From: Gluconobacter thailandicus F149-1 = NBRC 100600 | GTDB lineage: Bacteria > Pseudomonadota > Alphaproteobacteria > Acetobacterales > Acetobacteraceae | Reading direction: 5' to 3' | DNA: 64,000 nt | Assembly (NCBI RefSeq): GCF_000964465.1 | Contig: NZ_BANH01000015.1 | Location: forward strand, 1-64,000 | The notes under the pieces: generated by a model | Databases searched by the model: none | What the model was told of the DNA's origin: nothing | The model's input: only the letters and a program-made list of their open reading frames with translations | Shown here: piece after piece, positions 9,163 through 17,018 of the stretch | How positions within the stretch are numbered: the first letter of the stretch is position 1 | Layout of the letters: each line of letters opens with the position of its first letter | Position numbers and translations under genes: made by a program

Positions 9163-9729
9163 TCAGGCTTGGTTGCGCAGGGACATGCCGAACAGGATAG
9201 CAGAGACACCGGCCATCAGGAGCTCAATAGCAATCAGGGTTCCGATCAGCCAGAGACCGGACCAGGGGAGTGTCATATAGAGCAGGATCCCGATCAGGAG
9301 CGTGAGGACGCCGCTGACGGCGAGGAGGCTCCATCCGCCAGTGGCGCGGTGTCCAGCGGCCCAGAAGGCACGGCTGATTCCAGCGAAAATCAGGCATCCG
9401 GCGAGGATGGCGGTGATGAAGACGGAGCCGGTTGCGGGTTCTTCGATAAGAAGGAGGCCGCCGAGGATATAGAGGCCGCCGATGAGGCCAGAGAGCCACT
9501 GGTTGGGGAGAGGAAGGCCTCTGTGAGCGAAGCTCTGCACGACCTGGGCGATTCCGCCGATGATGAGCAGGACGCCGAGGAGAACCATGCTGGCTAGTGT
9601 TGGGGCGACCGCGTCGAAAGCGGCGAGCAGGCCCAGGAGGACAAGGACTGCTCCTACGCCGATGAACCAGCCCGGTTTCAGGCCTGATCTGTTGTTGGAA
9701 AATTGCAGGGTATTAAAGCTGTTGGACAT
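9163..9729 (-). CDS. HdeD-like DUF308 membrane protein
   Basis: 188 residues with about six hydrophobic helices in pairs, glycine-rich as in the DUF308/HdeD family. E. coli HdeD is linked to acid resistance at high cell density, which would suit an acid-producing host, but that role is inferred. The start at 9729 is chosen because GGAGAAG precedes it; an upstream in-frame start lacks a site. It is inserted against the direction of the trpBA and accD-folC genes, which are often contiguous in relatives. Confidence 0.75.
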   Translation of the reverse strand: MSNSFNTLQFSNNRSGLKPGWFIGVGAVLVLLGLLAAFDAVAPTLASMVLLGVLLIIGGIAQVVQSFAHRGLPLPNQWLSGLIGGLYILGGLLLIEEPATGSVFITAILAGCLIFAGISRAFWAAGHRATGGWSLLAVSGVLTLLIGILLYMTLPWSGLWLIGTLIAIELLMAGVSAILFGMSLRNQA

Positions 9730-10005
9730 GAAACTTCTCCATGGCGGGCGTTGCAAATGTCTGTTCGCATGCCGATCTTACCCGATGAAATGAGTGTAGG
9801 GCAGGAATGGTTGCCGAGCATCAGGGCGATGGCCAATGTGCTGGCATGGATGCCATGTTTCTGGGCGTCTGGGAGGGTTTTGGCTGGCAAGGCTGGCATA
9901 AATATGCTGGTGGCGCTAAAACGCGCCGGATATTGATGGTCTGAAACAGGCCTTTTCACCATTCTGGCCTTCGTCCCGAAGGCAGGCAGAGAGTAACGAG
10001 ACGAC

Positions 10006-10875
10006 ATGAGCTGGCTGACCGATTACGTTCGACCCAAGCTGCGTGGCCTGCTTCAGCGGGACGTGCCGGATAATCTTTGGACGAACTGCGAATCCTGTGG
10101 GCAGATGATGCTCGTCAAGGAAATGGAGCGGTCCCAGAAGGTTTGTCCGCATTGTGGGCATCATATGCGGGCGACAGCAAAGGAGCGTCTGGCCTGGACG
10201 TTTGATGAGGGTGAGTACACCACGATCGAGCTTCCGAAGATGCCGGTCGATCCGTTGGGGTTCAAGGATTCCAAGCGCTATGCGGATCGTCTGAAGGATG
10301 CACGGAACAAGTCTCACCTTGATGAGGGACTGGTTGTTGCTCACGGCCGCATTCAGGGTCAGAAGGCCGTGGTGGCTGTGATGGCGCCCGAGTTCCTGTT
10401 GGGGACGATGGGAGCTGGAGTAGGCGAGGCTTTTGTGGCGGCGTGCCGTTTGGCTGTGCTGCAGAAAGCGCCTCTTGTGATTTACACGGCGTCAGGCGGT
10501 GCGCGGATGCAGGAAGGGGCGGTCAGCCTCATGCAGATGCCGCGGACGACTATTGGCGTTCAGATGCTTCAGGAAGCTGGGCTGCCGTATGTTGTGGTCT
10601 TTACGAATCCGACGACGGGTGGTGTGTCGGCCTCCTTTGCGATGCTGGGCGATATTCACATTGCCGAGCCGAATGCGCTGATTGCTTTCGCCGGGCCGCG
10701 CGTGATTCAGGATACGGTTCGGGAGAAGCTGCCCGAGGGGTTCCAGCGTTCCGAATATCTTCGTGAACATGGCATGGTGGATATTGTTGCCAAGCGTTCT
10801 GAGTTGCCTGAGCTGCTGGGACGTATTCTCGGGATGCTGACGCGCCAGAAGACAGCACCGGACGTCGCGGCCTGA
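10006..10875 (+). CDS. accD: Acetyl-CoA carboxylase carboxyltransferase beta subunit
   Basis: 289 residues. Transfers the carboxyl group from carboxybiotin to acetyl-CoA, giving malonyl-CoA for fatty-acid synthesis. The N-terminal zinc ribbon is intact (CESCGQMM...CPHCGHH), followed by the crotonase-like carboxyltransferase fold with GGARMQEG and NPTTGGVSASFAMLGD. It runs directly into folC (TGATG overlap). The roughly 275 bp upstream after the HdeD-like gene contain no gene I can support and presumably hold its promoter. Confidence 0.95.
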   Translation: MSWLTDYVRPKLRGLLQRDVPDNLWTNCESCGQMMLVKEMERSQKVCPHCGHHMRATAKERLAWTFDEGEYTTIELPKMPVDPLGFKDSKRYADRLKDARNKSHLDEGLVVAHGRIQGQKAVVAVMAPEFLLGTMGAGVGEAFVAACRLAVLQKAPLVIYTASGGARMQEGAVSLMQMPRTTIGVQMLQEAGLPYVVVFTNPTTGGVSASFAMLGDIHIAEPNALIAFAGPRVIQDTVREKLPEGFQRSEYLREHGMVDIVAKRSELPELLGRILGMLTRQKTAPDVAA

Positions 10876-12209
10876 TGAACGCCCAGAAGGGGGGGGACAT
10901 GGGAGCACCTGTGCGTCTTCCGGGCGAGTATCAGGGGCGACCGGGTGAAGTTCTTGCCCGTTTGCATCGGCTCTATCCGAAGCTGATTGACCTTTCCCTT
11001 GGGCGGCTTGAAGTTCTTTTGGCCAAGCTGGGCAATCCGGAGCAGCATTTGCCCCCGGTGATCCATGTGGCGGGAACGAATGGCAAGGGGAGTACCTGTG
11101 CCAACCTGCGAGCCATTGCGGAGGCTGCGGGTCTTCGGGCGCATGTGATGACGAGCCCGCATCTTGTGAGCATCACCGAGCGGTTCCGTCTGGCGGGTAA
11201 GCTGGTTGATGAAGATACGCTGGTTGAGGCTTTCGAAGAGGTTGAGCGCATCAATGACGGGGCGCCGATCACAGTCTTCGAGGTTTTGACGGCAGCGGGT
11301 TTTCTTCTTTTCTCGCGGGTTCCTGCTGATCTTGTGATTCTGGAAGTTGGGTTGGGCGGACGGCTGGATGCCACGAATGTGGTTCCAAAGCCTGCGGCGT
11401 GTGCCATCACGACCATCAGTGTGGATCATCAGGCGTTTCTTGGAGAGACGCTGGATGTGATTGCTGGTGAGAAGGCCGGGATCATCAAGCCTGGCGTACC
11501 GGTAGTCGTGGCTCCTCAGGCTCCGGAAGCACTGGAGTCGATTCGAGTGCGGGCTGAGGCGCTGGGCGCGCCAATGTGGGTTTTGGGGCAGGATATTCAG
11601 GTAGTCGGGGAGGCCGATGGTCTTCACTACTCTGATCCTCAGGGAACTCTGCATCTGCCGTCACCGGGTTTGAAGGGACCGCATCAGGGAACGAATGCGG
11701 CTCTTGCGATTGCGGCATTGAGAGTATCCGGACTGGATATTCTCGTCAGTGCTTATGGCGGTATTGCCAGAACGGACTGGCCGGCAAGGCTTCAGAGGCT
11801 GCATGGTTCTCTTGCAGAAAGGCTTCCGGCTGGCTGGGAGCTTTATCTGGATGGTGGGCATAACCCCGGTGCTGGTGAAGTACTTGGCGCTGTGCTGGAT
11901 GGATGGAGCGACAGGCCTGTTCATGTCATTGCTGGCGTTAAGCAGAGCAAGGATGTGAGCGGTTTTCTTCAGCCGTTGATTGGACGTGCGGCCAGTCTTC
12001 AGGCTGTGGCTGAAGAGGGGCAGCATCTTGCAACGCCGGTGGAGGAGCTGATCGCTGCGTCTGGTGGTGTGGCGACTGCCGGTCCGACCATTATTGAAGC
12101 TCTGGATCGACTAGCGGCGCAGAATTCTACTCCTGCGCGCGTGCTGATCTGTGGCAGCCTTTATCTTGCTGGTGTGGCGCTTGCTCAGGATGGCTGGGTT
12201 CTGGTCTGA
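10875..12209 (+). CDS. folC: Folylpolyglutamate synthase / dihydrofolate synthase
   Basis: 444 residues. ATP-dependent ligase adding glutamate to dihydropteroate and folates. The Mur-ligase P-loop is visible as HVAGTNGKGST, the folate-site loop as TSPHLVSITERFR, and the central-domain motif as EVGLGGRLDATNVV. The start overlaps the accD stop by 1 base, giving an accD-folC operon. An internal ATG at 10899 is a possible alternative start. The 3' end runs 25 bases past the stop of the opposing small gene. Confidence 0.93.
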   Translation: MNAQKGGDMGAPVRLPGEYQGRPGEVLARLHRLYPKLIDLSLGRLEVLLAKLGNPEQHLPPVIHVAGTNGKGSTCANLRAIAEAAGLRAHVMTSPHLVSITERFRLAGKLVDEDTLVEAFEEVERINDGAPITVFEVLTAAGFLLFSRVPADLVILEVGLGGRLDATNVVPKPAACAITTISVDHQAFLGETLDVIAGEKAGIIKPGVPVVVAPQAPEALESIRVRAEALGAPMWVLGQDIQVVGEADGLHYSDPQGTLHLPSPGLKGPHQGTNAALAIAALRVSGLDILVSAYGGIARTDWPARLQRLHGSLAERLPAGWELYLDGGHNPGAGEVLGAVLDGWSDRPVHVIAGVKQSKDVSGFLQPLIGRAASLQAVAEEGQHLATPVEELIAASGGVATAGPTIIEALDRLAAQNSTPARVLICGSLYLAGVALAQDGWVLV

Positions 12210-12499
12210 GGGAAGGCCTGGCGGACCAGTTCTTCCCATTCCTGGATGATGGTCTGGTCAGGCATTCTGGCATCGGCTCGAGCGTACCAGTAACGGGCGT
12301 TGGCGAGATCGCCTTCCTGACGGTGAAGGAGGGCGTGGATGCGGTCGCATTCACGCGTGCCTTCGGCTGACTGCACCAGGCGATGTGCTTCTGCCCAGTT
12401 CTTTTTTCCGATCCACCAGAGGGCGGCCTGGGAGAGTGACAAAGTCGGAGGAGGGGCCTGGGTCTGAAGGCTGGCGTGAAACTGATCCCTCGATGTCAT
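12185..12499 (-). CDS. Small hypothetical protein with TPR-like helices
   Basis: 104 residues if started at the ATG at 12499; an in-frame extension to 12595 lacks a ribosome-binding site. The sequence ALWWIGKKNWAEAHRLVQSAEG...HALLHRQEGDLANARYWYARADARMP looks like two antiparallel helix pairs of a TPR/Sel1-like repeat, of the kind seen in short acetobacterial hypotheticals. No catalytic motif, signal peptide or membrane helix. It sits divergent from dnaB and overlaps the folC end. Confidence 0.6.
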   Translation of the reverse strand: MTSRDQFHASLQTQAPPPTLSLSQAALWWIGKKNWAEAHRLVQSAEGTRECDRIHALLHRQEGDLANARYWYARADARMPDQTIIQEWEELVRQAFPQTRTQPS

Positions 12500-12615
12500 G
12501 ATACTGGTTTCCGTTTTAGATGGTGCAAGCCTGTTTTCAGTGGAAACGTCTGATTGGCAGGATGGGTGCACATTCGGTCTCTGATTCGGAGGCATGCTGG
12601 TGGTAAAAGACTGGC

Positions 12616-14136
12616 GTGACTATGATCGAATCCTATCCTTCTTCAGCTGCGTCTGATGCTTCCTCCGATGATGGAGGGCTAAGCGCGCTTTTGCGCCGTT
12701 CTCCGCCAGCGAATATCGCGGCCGAACAGGCGCTTCTCGGTGCTATTCTCACCAATAACAAGGCCTACGAACGGGTTTCAGATTTTCTGGAGCCAGAGCA
12801 TTTTGCCGACTCGGTAAATGGTCGGATCTATGAGGCTGTGGCCCGTCGTATCGAGCGTGGGCAGTTGGCTGATCCTGTGACCATGAAAGCCGAGTTCGAG
12901 CATACTGGTGTGCTTGATGCGGCTGGTGGCCCTGCTTATCTGGCCAAGCTGCTGACGGCGATGGTGGGGATTGTGAATGCGGGCGACTATGGTCGTGTCA
13001 TTCATGATGCGTGGGTGCGGCGCCAGTTGATTGATATTGGCGAGAACGTCGTCAACAACGCTTTTGGTGCCCGACCAGATCTGGATGGCAGTGATCAGAT
13101 TGCTGCGTCCGAAGAAGCTCTGTTTAAGCTGGCGACGGAACGCGGTCAGGAAGGTGGCTTTGTTTCCTTCGGAAAGGCTCTCACAGGCGCCATTGATGTT
13201 GCGGAAAAGGCGTTTCTGCGAACTGGGGACGTTGTTGGTCTGACGTCTGGTTTGCGGGATCTGGATAAGCGAACGGGTGGTTTGCATCCTTCTGATCTTC
13301 TGATTCTTGCGGGTCGTCCTGCGATGGGTAAGACGGCGCTTGCGACAAAGATTGCGTTTTCTGCGGCTCGTTCGATCATGAGAGACGCAGAGGAACGAGG
13401 GGAGAAACCTCACGGATCGGTTGCAATCTTCTCACTTGAAATGTCGTCCGAGCAGTTGGCGACGCGTATTCTTTCGGGCGAAGCAGAAGTTTCGGGCGAA
13501 AAAATCCGGCGAGGTGATATCGGGCAAAAGGAATTTGATCGCTTTGTCCGCGTTTCGCGTGAGTTGCAGAAGCTGCCTCTTTACATCGATGATACGCCGG
13601 CGATTTCTCTTTCAGCCATGAGAACACGTTGCCGGCGACTTGCCCGGACACAGGGTCTGAGCCTGGTGGTGGTCGATTACTTGCAGTTGATGCGTCCTGC
13701 TATCGGCACAAAGCCTGATAGCCGTGTGCTGGAAATTTCGATGATTACCCAGGGTCTGAAGGCAATTGCCAAAGAACTCTCGGTTCCTGTGATTGCTCTC
13801 TCCCAGTTGTCCCGTCAGGTGGAGTCTCGCGAAGATAAGCGACCAATGCTCTCGGATCTGCGCGAATCGGGTTCCATTGAGCAGGATGCTGATGCGGTGA
13901 TGTTTGTTTATCGCGATGAGTATTATCTTCAGCAGCGAATGCCTAAGGACAGTGCTTACGATAGCAATGAGAAATTCCAGGCGGCGACTGAAGAATGGCA
14001 GCGAAAAATGGCCCTTGTGCATAACAAGGCAGAGCTGATTTTGGAAAAGCAGCGACATGGACCAACGGGAATGATCCAGTTGTATTTCGAGGGTGAATAC
14101 ACCCGGTTTGGTGATCTGGATATTATCCACGAATAA
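12616..14136 (+). CDS. dnaB: Replicative DNA helicase DnaB
   Basis: About 506 residues. Hexameric 5'-3' helicase at the replication fork. The N-terminal helical domain begins NIAAEQALLGAIL. Walker A is LAGRPAMGKTALA, Walker B SLVVVDYLQLM, and the DnaB C-terminal motif LSDLRESGSIEQDADAVMFVYR is intact. The start is GTG at 12616 or ATG at 12622. A strong terminator follows. This is the last host gene before the phage-like island. Confidence 0.95.
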   Translation: MTMIESYPSSAASDASSDDGGLSALLRRSPPANIAAEQALLGAILTNNKAYERVSDFLEPEHFADSVNGRIYEAVARRIERGQLADPVTMKAEFEHTGVLDAAGGPAYLAKLLTAMVGIVNAGDYGRVIHDAWVRRQLIDIGENVVNNAFGARPDLDGSDQIAASEEALFKLATERGQEGGFVSFGKALTGAIDVAEKAFLRTGDVVGLTSGLRDLDKRTGGLHPSDLLILAGRPAMGKTALATKIAFSAARSIMRDAEERGEKPHGSVAIFSLEMSSEQLATRILSGEAEVSGEKIRRGDIGQKEFDRFVRVSRELQKLPLYIDDTPAISLSAMRTRCRRLARTQGLSLVVVDYLQLMRPAIGTKPDSRVLEISMITQGLKAIAKELSVPVIALSQLSRQVESREDKRPMLSDLRESGSIEQDADAVMFVYRDEYYLQQRMPKDSAYDSNEKFQAATEEWQRKMALVHNKAELILEKQRHGPTGMIQLYFEGEYTRFGDLDIIHE

Positions 14137-14145
14137 CAATTAAAG

Positions 14146-14169
14146 GCGGCCTTCGGGCCGCTTTTTTTT
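14146..14169 (+). terminator. Intrinsic terminator after dnaB
   Basis: GCGGCC-TTCG-GGCCGC followed by eight T residues. A textbook UUCG tetraloop hairpin 9 bases after the dnaB stop. Confidence 0.92.
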
Positions 14170-14427
14170 GGTCTCGGTTCCAAGGGGGCGAGGTCTTGAA
14201 ATCCCTTATCGAGATCCAGAATCGGCAAATTCACGCCTATCGTTAATAATATAGAAATATTTTGTCTCAAAATAATTGGGAACACTTTTGTGTTTCAGAA
14301 AACGGTGTTGCGGCTTTTTGCTCAGGAATTACGGAAATCTGTAGTTTTTGGTTCATCGGGCATATGAAAAATGGAGGAGGTTCTAAGGGGCTGAGAAGAG
14401 AACTATGGCCCAGATAGGCGGAATCAA

Positions 14428-14472
14428 TGGCAAAGAGCCATATTTGCTCCTTGACCCAGTGGCATATTGCCA
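14428..14472. promoter_or_regulatory. Left operator pair O1/O2 of the phage-like island
   Basis: Two 13-bp dyads of the form TGGC-N5-GCCA: TGGCAAAGAGCCA (14428-14440) and TGGCATATTGCCA (14460-14472). They match the two sites in front of the repressor gene. The rest of 14170-14662 is AT-rich and holds no coding region I can support. These sites may control a promoter at the island's left edge, or act at a distance by looping with the right pair, as lambda OL does. Confidence 0.6.
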
Positions 14473-14662
14473 TTAATTTATCGTTAATCGGCGGTTGTCG
14501 TGGGGATGGTCGTTGAGGAAGGAAGGGGGCCGGTTGATGCGTAGTGTTTCGCTGAGATCTGGAAACGTTTCTGATTGGTTCATTCCATCGCTGGTGCAAG
14601 CGTATTGCACCATGACGAATGGGGGAGCGTTCGAATGCGCGTTGAAGTCAGCGAAGATACCA

Positions 14663-15055
14663 TCAATGCAGATCCTCGTCTGGTCTCTTGGGCTGATCAG
14701 GTATGCCAAAAGTCGTGTTTTTGTCCGTGTCTGGAGCCATGTCTTGCCGCTGGAGCACCAACTCTGGGTGCAGGGCAGCCAGTCGCAAGGCCAGTTCTTC
14801 GTCGGTTCGACCGTTCAGGACGCCTTTCAGGAGGAAGTCAGTCGAGACGCGCAACCGGTTCGAGAGAGCGGCAATGAGGAAGACGCTGGGTGCGCGATCT
14901 CCACGCTCAATCTTGTTGAGGGTGGAGGCATCTACCCCCAGAAGCCGGGCACACTCGCTCTGGTTGGGAATGACGAGTTCCCGGGCCCAGGCGATACGTG
15001 TTCCGATGGCTCGCTGGAGGATAGTCAGGGAGTCCGAGCGCTTGTGTTTGGCCAT
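14663..15055 (-). CDS. XRE-family phage repressor
   Basis: 130 residues with an HTH_XRE domain at about residues 9-70 (TRIAWARELVIPNQSECARLLGVDASTLNKIERGDRAPS) followed by a short tail, without a LexA-type S24 peptidase domain. It is therefore not RecA-cleavable in the lambda CI manner, and derepression would need another signal. It is divergent from the early genes. Matching operator dyads lie just upstream (O3 only 17 bp from its start) and again about 190 bp beyond its 3' end, consistent with autoregulation and control of the early promoter. Confidence 0.82.
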   Translation of the reverse strand: MAKHKRSDSLTILQRAIGTRIAWARELVIPNQSECARLLGVDASTLNKIERGDRAPSVFLIAALSNRLRVSTDFLLKGVLNGRTDEELALRLAALHPELVLQRQDMAPDTDKNTTFGIPDQPKRPDEDLH

Positions 15056-15071
15056 GTGGCCTTTTTAGCAA

Positions 15072-15130
15072 TGGCTTTATGCCAAATCCAGAAGAAGTTT
15101 TTTTTCTTACGATTTGTGGCATTTTGCCAC
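15072..15130. promoter_or_regulatory. Right operator pair O3/O4 between repressor and early genes
   Basis: TGGCTTTATGCCA (15072-15084) and TGGCATTTTGCCA (15117-15129, extended by G and C on either side) share the form TGGC-N5-GCCA with O1/O2. They occupy the 106-bp divergent region between repressor and early genes. Repressor binding is inferred. Clear -10/-35 elements for the early promoter were not identified. Confidence 0.65.
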
Positions 15131-15161
15131 GGAATGGTTTTTCTTCGTAAAGGAATTGATA

Positions 15162-15470
15162 ATGAGGCAAATTAAAGAAGGCCAGATCCCGCGTCGGATT
15201 TCTGCGAGTGCGATTGCTGCGATACTGGCGTCTGATGGCTGGCAGCCGATGCAGAAAACAGCGCGCAAGAAATCTGCTGGCAAGGGACGGAAGATCTCCA
15301 AAGTTTCAGGTGGTACGGAGAAGCGGCAGGTTGTCGATCGTGAGAGCGCAGAGGCGCTTCCTCCCGGTCATCCGGTCAGCTGGAAGGCTTTGTGGGGCTC
15401 GGATCTGGCGCCGGCGTTTCCTGCCTTGACCCCGATGGGTGTGTCTTCAGCCTGGGAAAATATCCACTGA
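15162..15470 (+). CDS. Early protein of unknown function, basic
   Basis: 102 residues, first gene rightward of the operators, preceded by AAAGGA. The N-terminus (RQIKEGQIPRRISASAIAAILASDGWQ) is followed by a Lys/Arg-rich segment (KTARKKSAGKGRKISK) suited to nucleic-acid contact. Family not recognised. It overlaps the next gene by one base (TGATG), so the two form an early unit. Possibly a Cro-like or accessory regulator; this is not supported by a motif. Confidence 0.55.
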   Translation: MRQIKEGQIPRRISASAIAAILASDGWQPMQKTARKKSAGKGRKISKVSGGTEKRQVVDRESAEALPPGHPVSWKALWGSDLAPAFPALTPMGVSSAWENIH

Positions 15471-15985
15471 TGCATACTTTGATTCGCGAGGTTTTGCCGC
15501 GTGAGGAGTCGGTGAATGTGCGGCCGACTTTAGAGCGCCTCCAACACCATGAGTTTCAGGACCGTAATGGTGTTGCTCGTGTCGTGAACACGGTTCAGTC
15601 CATGTATGATGCGGGCGATATTGGGGATGACGAAGTTTCTGTCGCTGATCGTTGGTATCGGGAATATCTGTTCGCAACTTTGGGAGTTGTGGAAGAGCGC
15701 CCCTCGGATGGACGTTTTCGGGAAAAAGGGGATGTTCATACCTGGATGATGGGGCGCGGGAAGTGTTCTGCTCGTATTTCCGAGATCAGGGAGATGTTGG
15801 GACTGTGCGGACATGTCCGTCTGGAGATGCTGTTAGCCCGTGAAATGTCTTTCTCGGCTATGGCGCGTCAGTTGTATCCGGGGATATCCGAAGGTCGGGG
15901 GAGAATGAAGGTATCAGCTCAGTGCGCCCTTCTTCTGGAGCAGCTTGTTCATGTATATAAAAATATAAAAAAGAATTATCGTTAA
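15470..15985 (+). CDS. Candidate Q-type late antiterminator / late regulator
   Basis: 171 residues. The C-terminal third (HVRLEMLLAREMSFSAMARQL followed by a basic GRGRMK segment and a final helix) reads as a sigma-region-4-like HTH, the fold found in phage Q antitermination proteins. The N-terminal half is rich in charged helices. Eight bases after its stop begins a strong promoter followed at once by an intrinsic terminator and then the late genes, which is the arrangement of lambda Q-pR'-tR'. The function rests mainly on that layout; a plain transcriptional activator is the alternative. Confidence 0.5.
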   Translation: MHTLIREVLPREESVNVRPTLERLQHHEFQDRNGVARVVNTVQSMYDAGDIGDDEVSVADRWYREYLFATLGVVEERPSDGRFREKGDVHTWMMGRGKCSARISEIREMLGLCGHVRLEMLLAREMSFSAMARQLYPGISEGRGRMKVSAQCALLLEQLVHVYKNIKKNYR

Positions 15986-15992
15986 AAAGTTG

Positions 15993-16021
15993 TTGAAATC
16001 TGCGGTCGATTATTTTATAAA
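15993..16021 (+). promoter_or_regulatory. Late promoter (pR'-like)
   Basis: TTGAAA (15993-15998), a 17-base spacer and TATAAA (16016-16021): near-consensus sigma-70 promoter. Start of transcription would be near 16028, only about 22 bases before a terminator stem. It would make a short aborted leader RNA unless polymerase is modified. Confidence 0.7.
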
Positions 16022-16049
16022 AAACGTACATTGAATTATTTTTATTTGT

Positions 16050-16085
16050 AAGGCCAATCCGATTTTTGGGTTGGCCTTTTTCTTT
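16050..16085 (+). terminator. Leader terminator in front of late operon (tR'-like)
   Basis: AAGGCCAA (16050-16057) pairs with TTGGCCTT (16071-16078), extended by CC/GG, then TTTTTCTTT. It lies between the late promoter and the first late gene, so late expression requires read-through. Confidence 0.8.
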
Positions 16086-16101
16086 GGAAGAATTTATTGG
16101 A

Positions 16102-16533
16102 ATGGAACGATTTAATATCGTTCCCGGAGCGGTTGTTCTTTCCGGGCGACAAACAATGATTGTTTTGTGGGATGAAGGGCCTGACGTAATTGCCTGTCCA
16201 TTGGTGTCTGCGGATGAGGCGCTTCATCGTGCAGACCATAGTCTCGAATGGCATGAACTTGTGGATGCTGGTTTGAGGCGGCTGGACGTTCGTTGCCGGG
16301 CTATTCCCTGTCAGCGTCAGGTCCTTTCTCTCAGGGCTATTGGGTGTGTTGATGAGGCTACGGTGAAACGTCTCAGGATGATGGCTCAGAGAGAGTGGAA
16401 ACATCGTTTTCAGGAGAGTGTGCCTTCATCCAAGGTCCGAGCGAAACCCCGTCATGTGGGGAAAACAACGGCGGTCTGGTTTGATGGATGTTCGATGAGC
16501 AGTCGGCGTGAGGAACGCCTGCACATGGGCTGA
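16102..16533 (+). CDS. Possible PemK/MazF-fold protein, first late gene
   Basis: 143 residues. The pattern FNIVPGAVVLS...MIVLWDEGPDVIACPLVS...VRCRAIPCQRQVLSLRAIGCVDEATVKRLRMMAQ resembles the SH3-like barrel order of PemK/MazF ribonucleases, with a basic C-terminal tail. No antitoxin gene is next to it. ATG at 16102 is chosen; the frame stays open further upstream, but that part lies inside the terminator. It may be a toxin-fold protein reused in the particle, or a host-takeover factor. Family assignment is uncertain. Confidence 0.4.
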   Translation: MERFNIVPGAVVLSGRQTMIVLWDEGPDVIACPLVSADEALHRADHSLEWHELVDAGLRRLDVRCRAIPCQRQVLSLRAIGCVDEATVKRLRMMAQREWKHRFQESVPSSKVRAKPRHVGKTTAVWFDGCSMSSRREERLHMG

Positions 16534-16568
16534 CGGTCAAATATGAGACCGTATGGGGATATGAGCAG

Positions 16569-17018
16569 ATGAACGAAACACAGACTGACGGACTGCGCGG
16601 ACGGAATGGGCGTGCACGTCGGCGTAAGGAGCGGTTTCTGGAGCATCTGGCGAAAAGTGGAAATGTTTCTGACTCTGGTCGTGTTGCCGGGGTTCAGAGA
16701 AGCACGCTGTATCATTGGAAAGAAACAGATGCGGCTTTTGCGTCTCAGTGGGAGGATGCGCTGGAGGATGCAGCCGATGTGTTGGAAGCTGAAGCGAGGC
16801 GTCGTGCTTTAGAGGGGTATGACGAACCGATTACTTATGCTGGCAAGGTTGTTTGCGATCCGGAGACGGGTCATCCGCTTGTCAGGAAAAAATACAGTGA
16901 TGGGTTGATGGCGTTTCTGTTGAAGGCACATCGTCCATCGCGTTTCAGGGCGGCGCATGATGAAGTTCCTGCCGCGCCTATTTCCATCAGTATCAGTTAT
17001 GACGACAGCGTCCTTTAG
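16569..17018 (+). CDS. Terminase small subunit
   Basis: 149 residues with an N-terminal HTH (RRKERFLEHLAKSGNVSDSGRVAGVQRSTLYHWKETDAAFASQWEDAL), typical of phage terminase small subunits that recognise the packaging site, followed by an oligomerisation helix (ADVLEAEARRRALEGYDEP). It overlaps the large subunit by 20 bases if that starts at 16999. A 6-bp dyad (ACGGTC/GACCGT, 16533-16552) lies just upstream and is of unknown meaning. Confidence 0.82.
   Translation: MNETQTDGLRGRNGRARRRKERFLEHLAKSGNVSDSGRVAGVQRSTLYHWKETDAAFASQWEDALEDAADVLEAEARRRALEGYDEPITYAGKVVCDPETGHPLVRKKYSDGLMAFLLKAHRPSRFRAAHDEVPAAPISISISYDDSVL

Noticed and set aside
14238-14488. Repeated TATCGTTAAT at 14238-14247 and 14479-14488 (and a shorter copy at 15977) as attachment repeats
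   Set aside because: Only 9-10 AT-rich bases, no copy at the right end of the island, and not next to an integrase or tRNA gene.
14473-14709. 78-codon minus-strand frame after the repressor
   Set aside because: Overlaps the repressor end, no ribosome-binding site, low-complexity sequence; not supported as a gene.
14495-15175. 226-codon plus-strand frame antisense to the repressor
   Set aside because: It overlaps the whole XRE repressor gene, has no family-like sequence and is a shadow of it.
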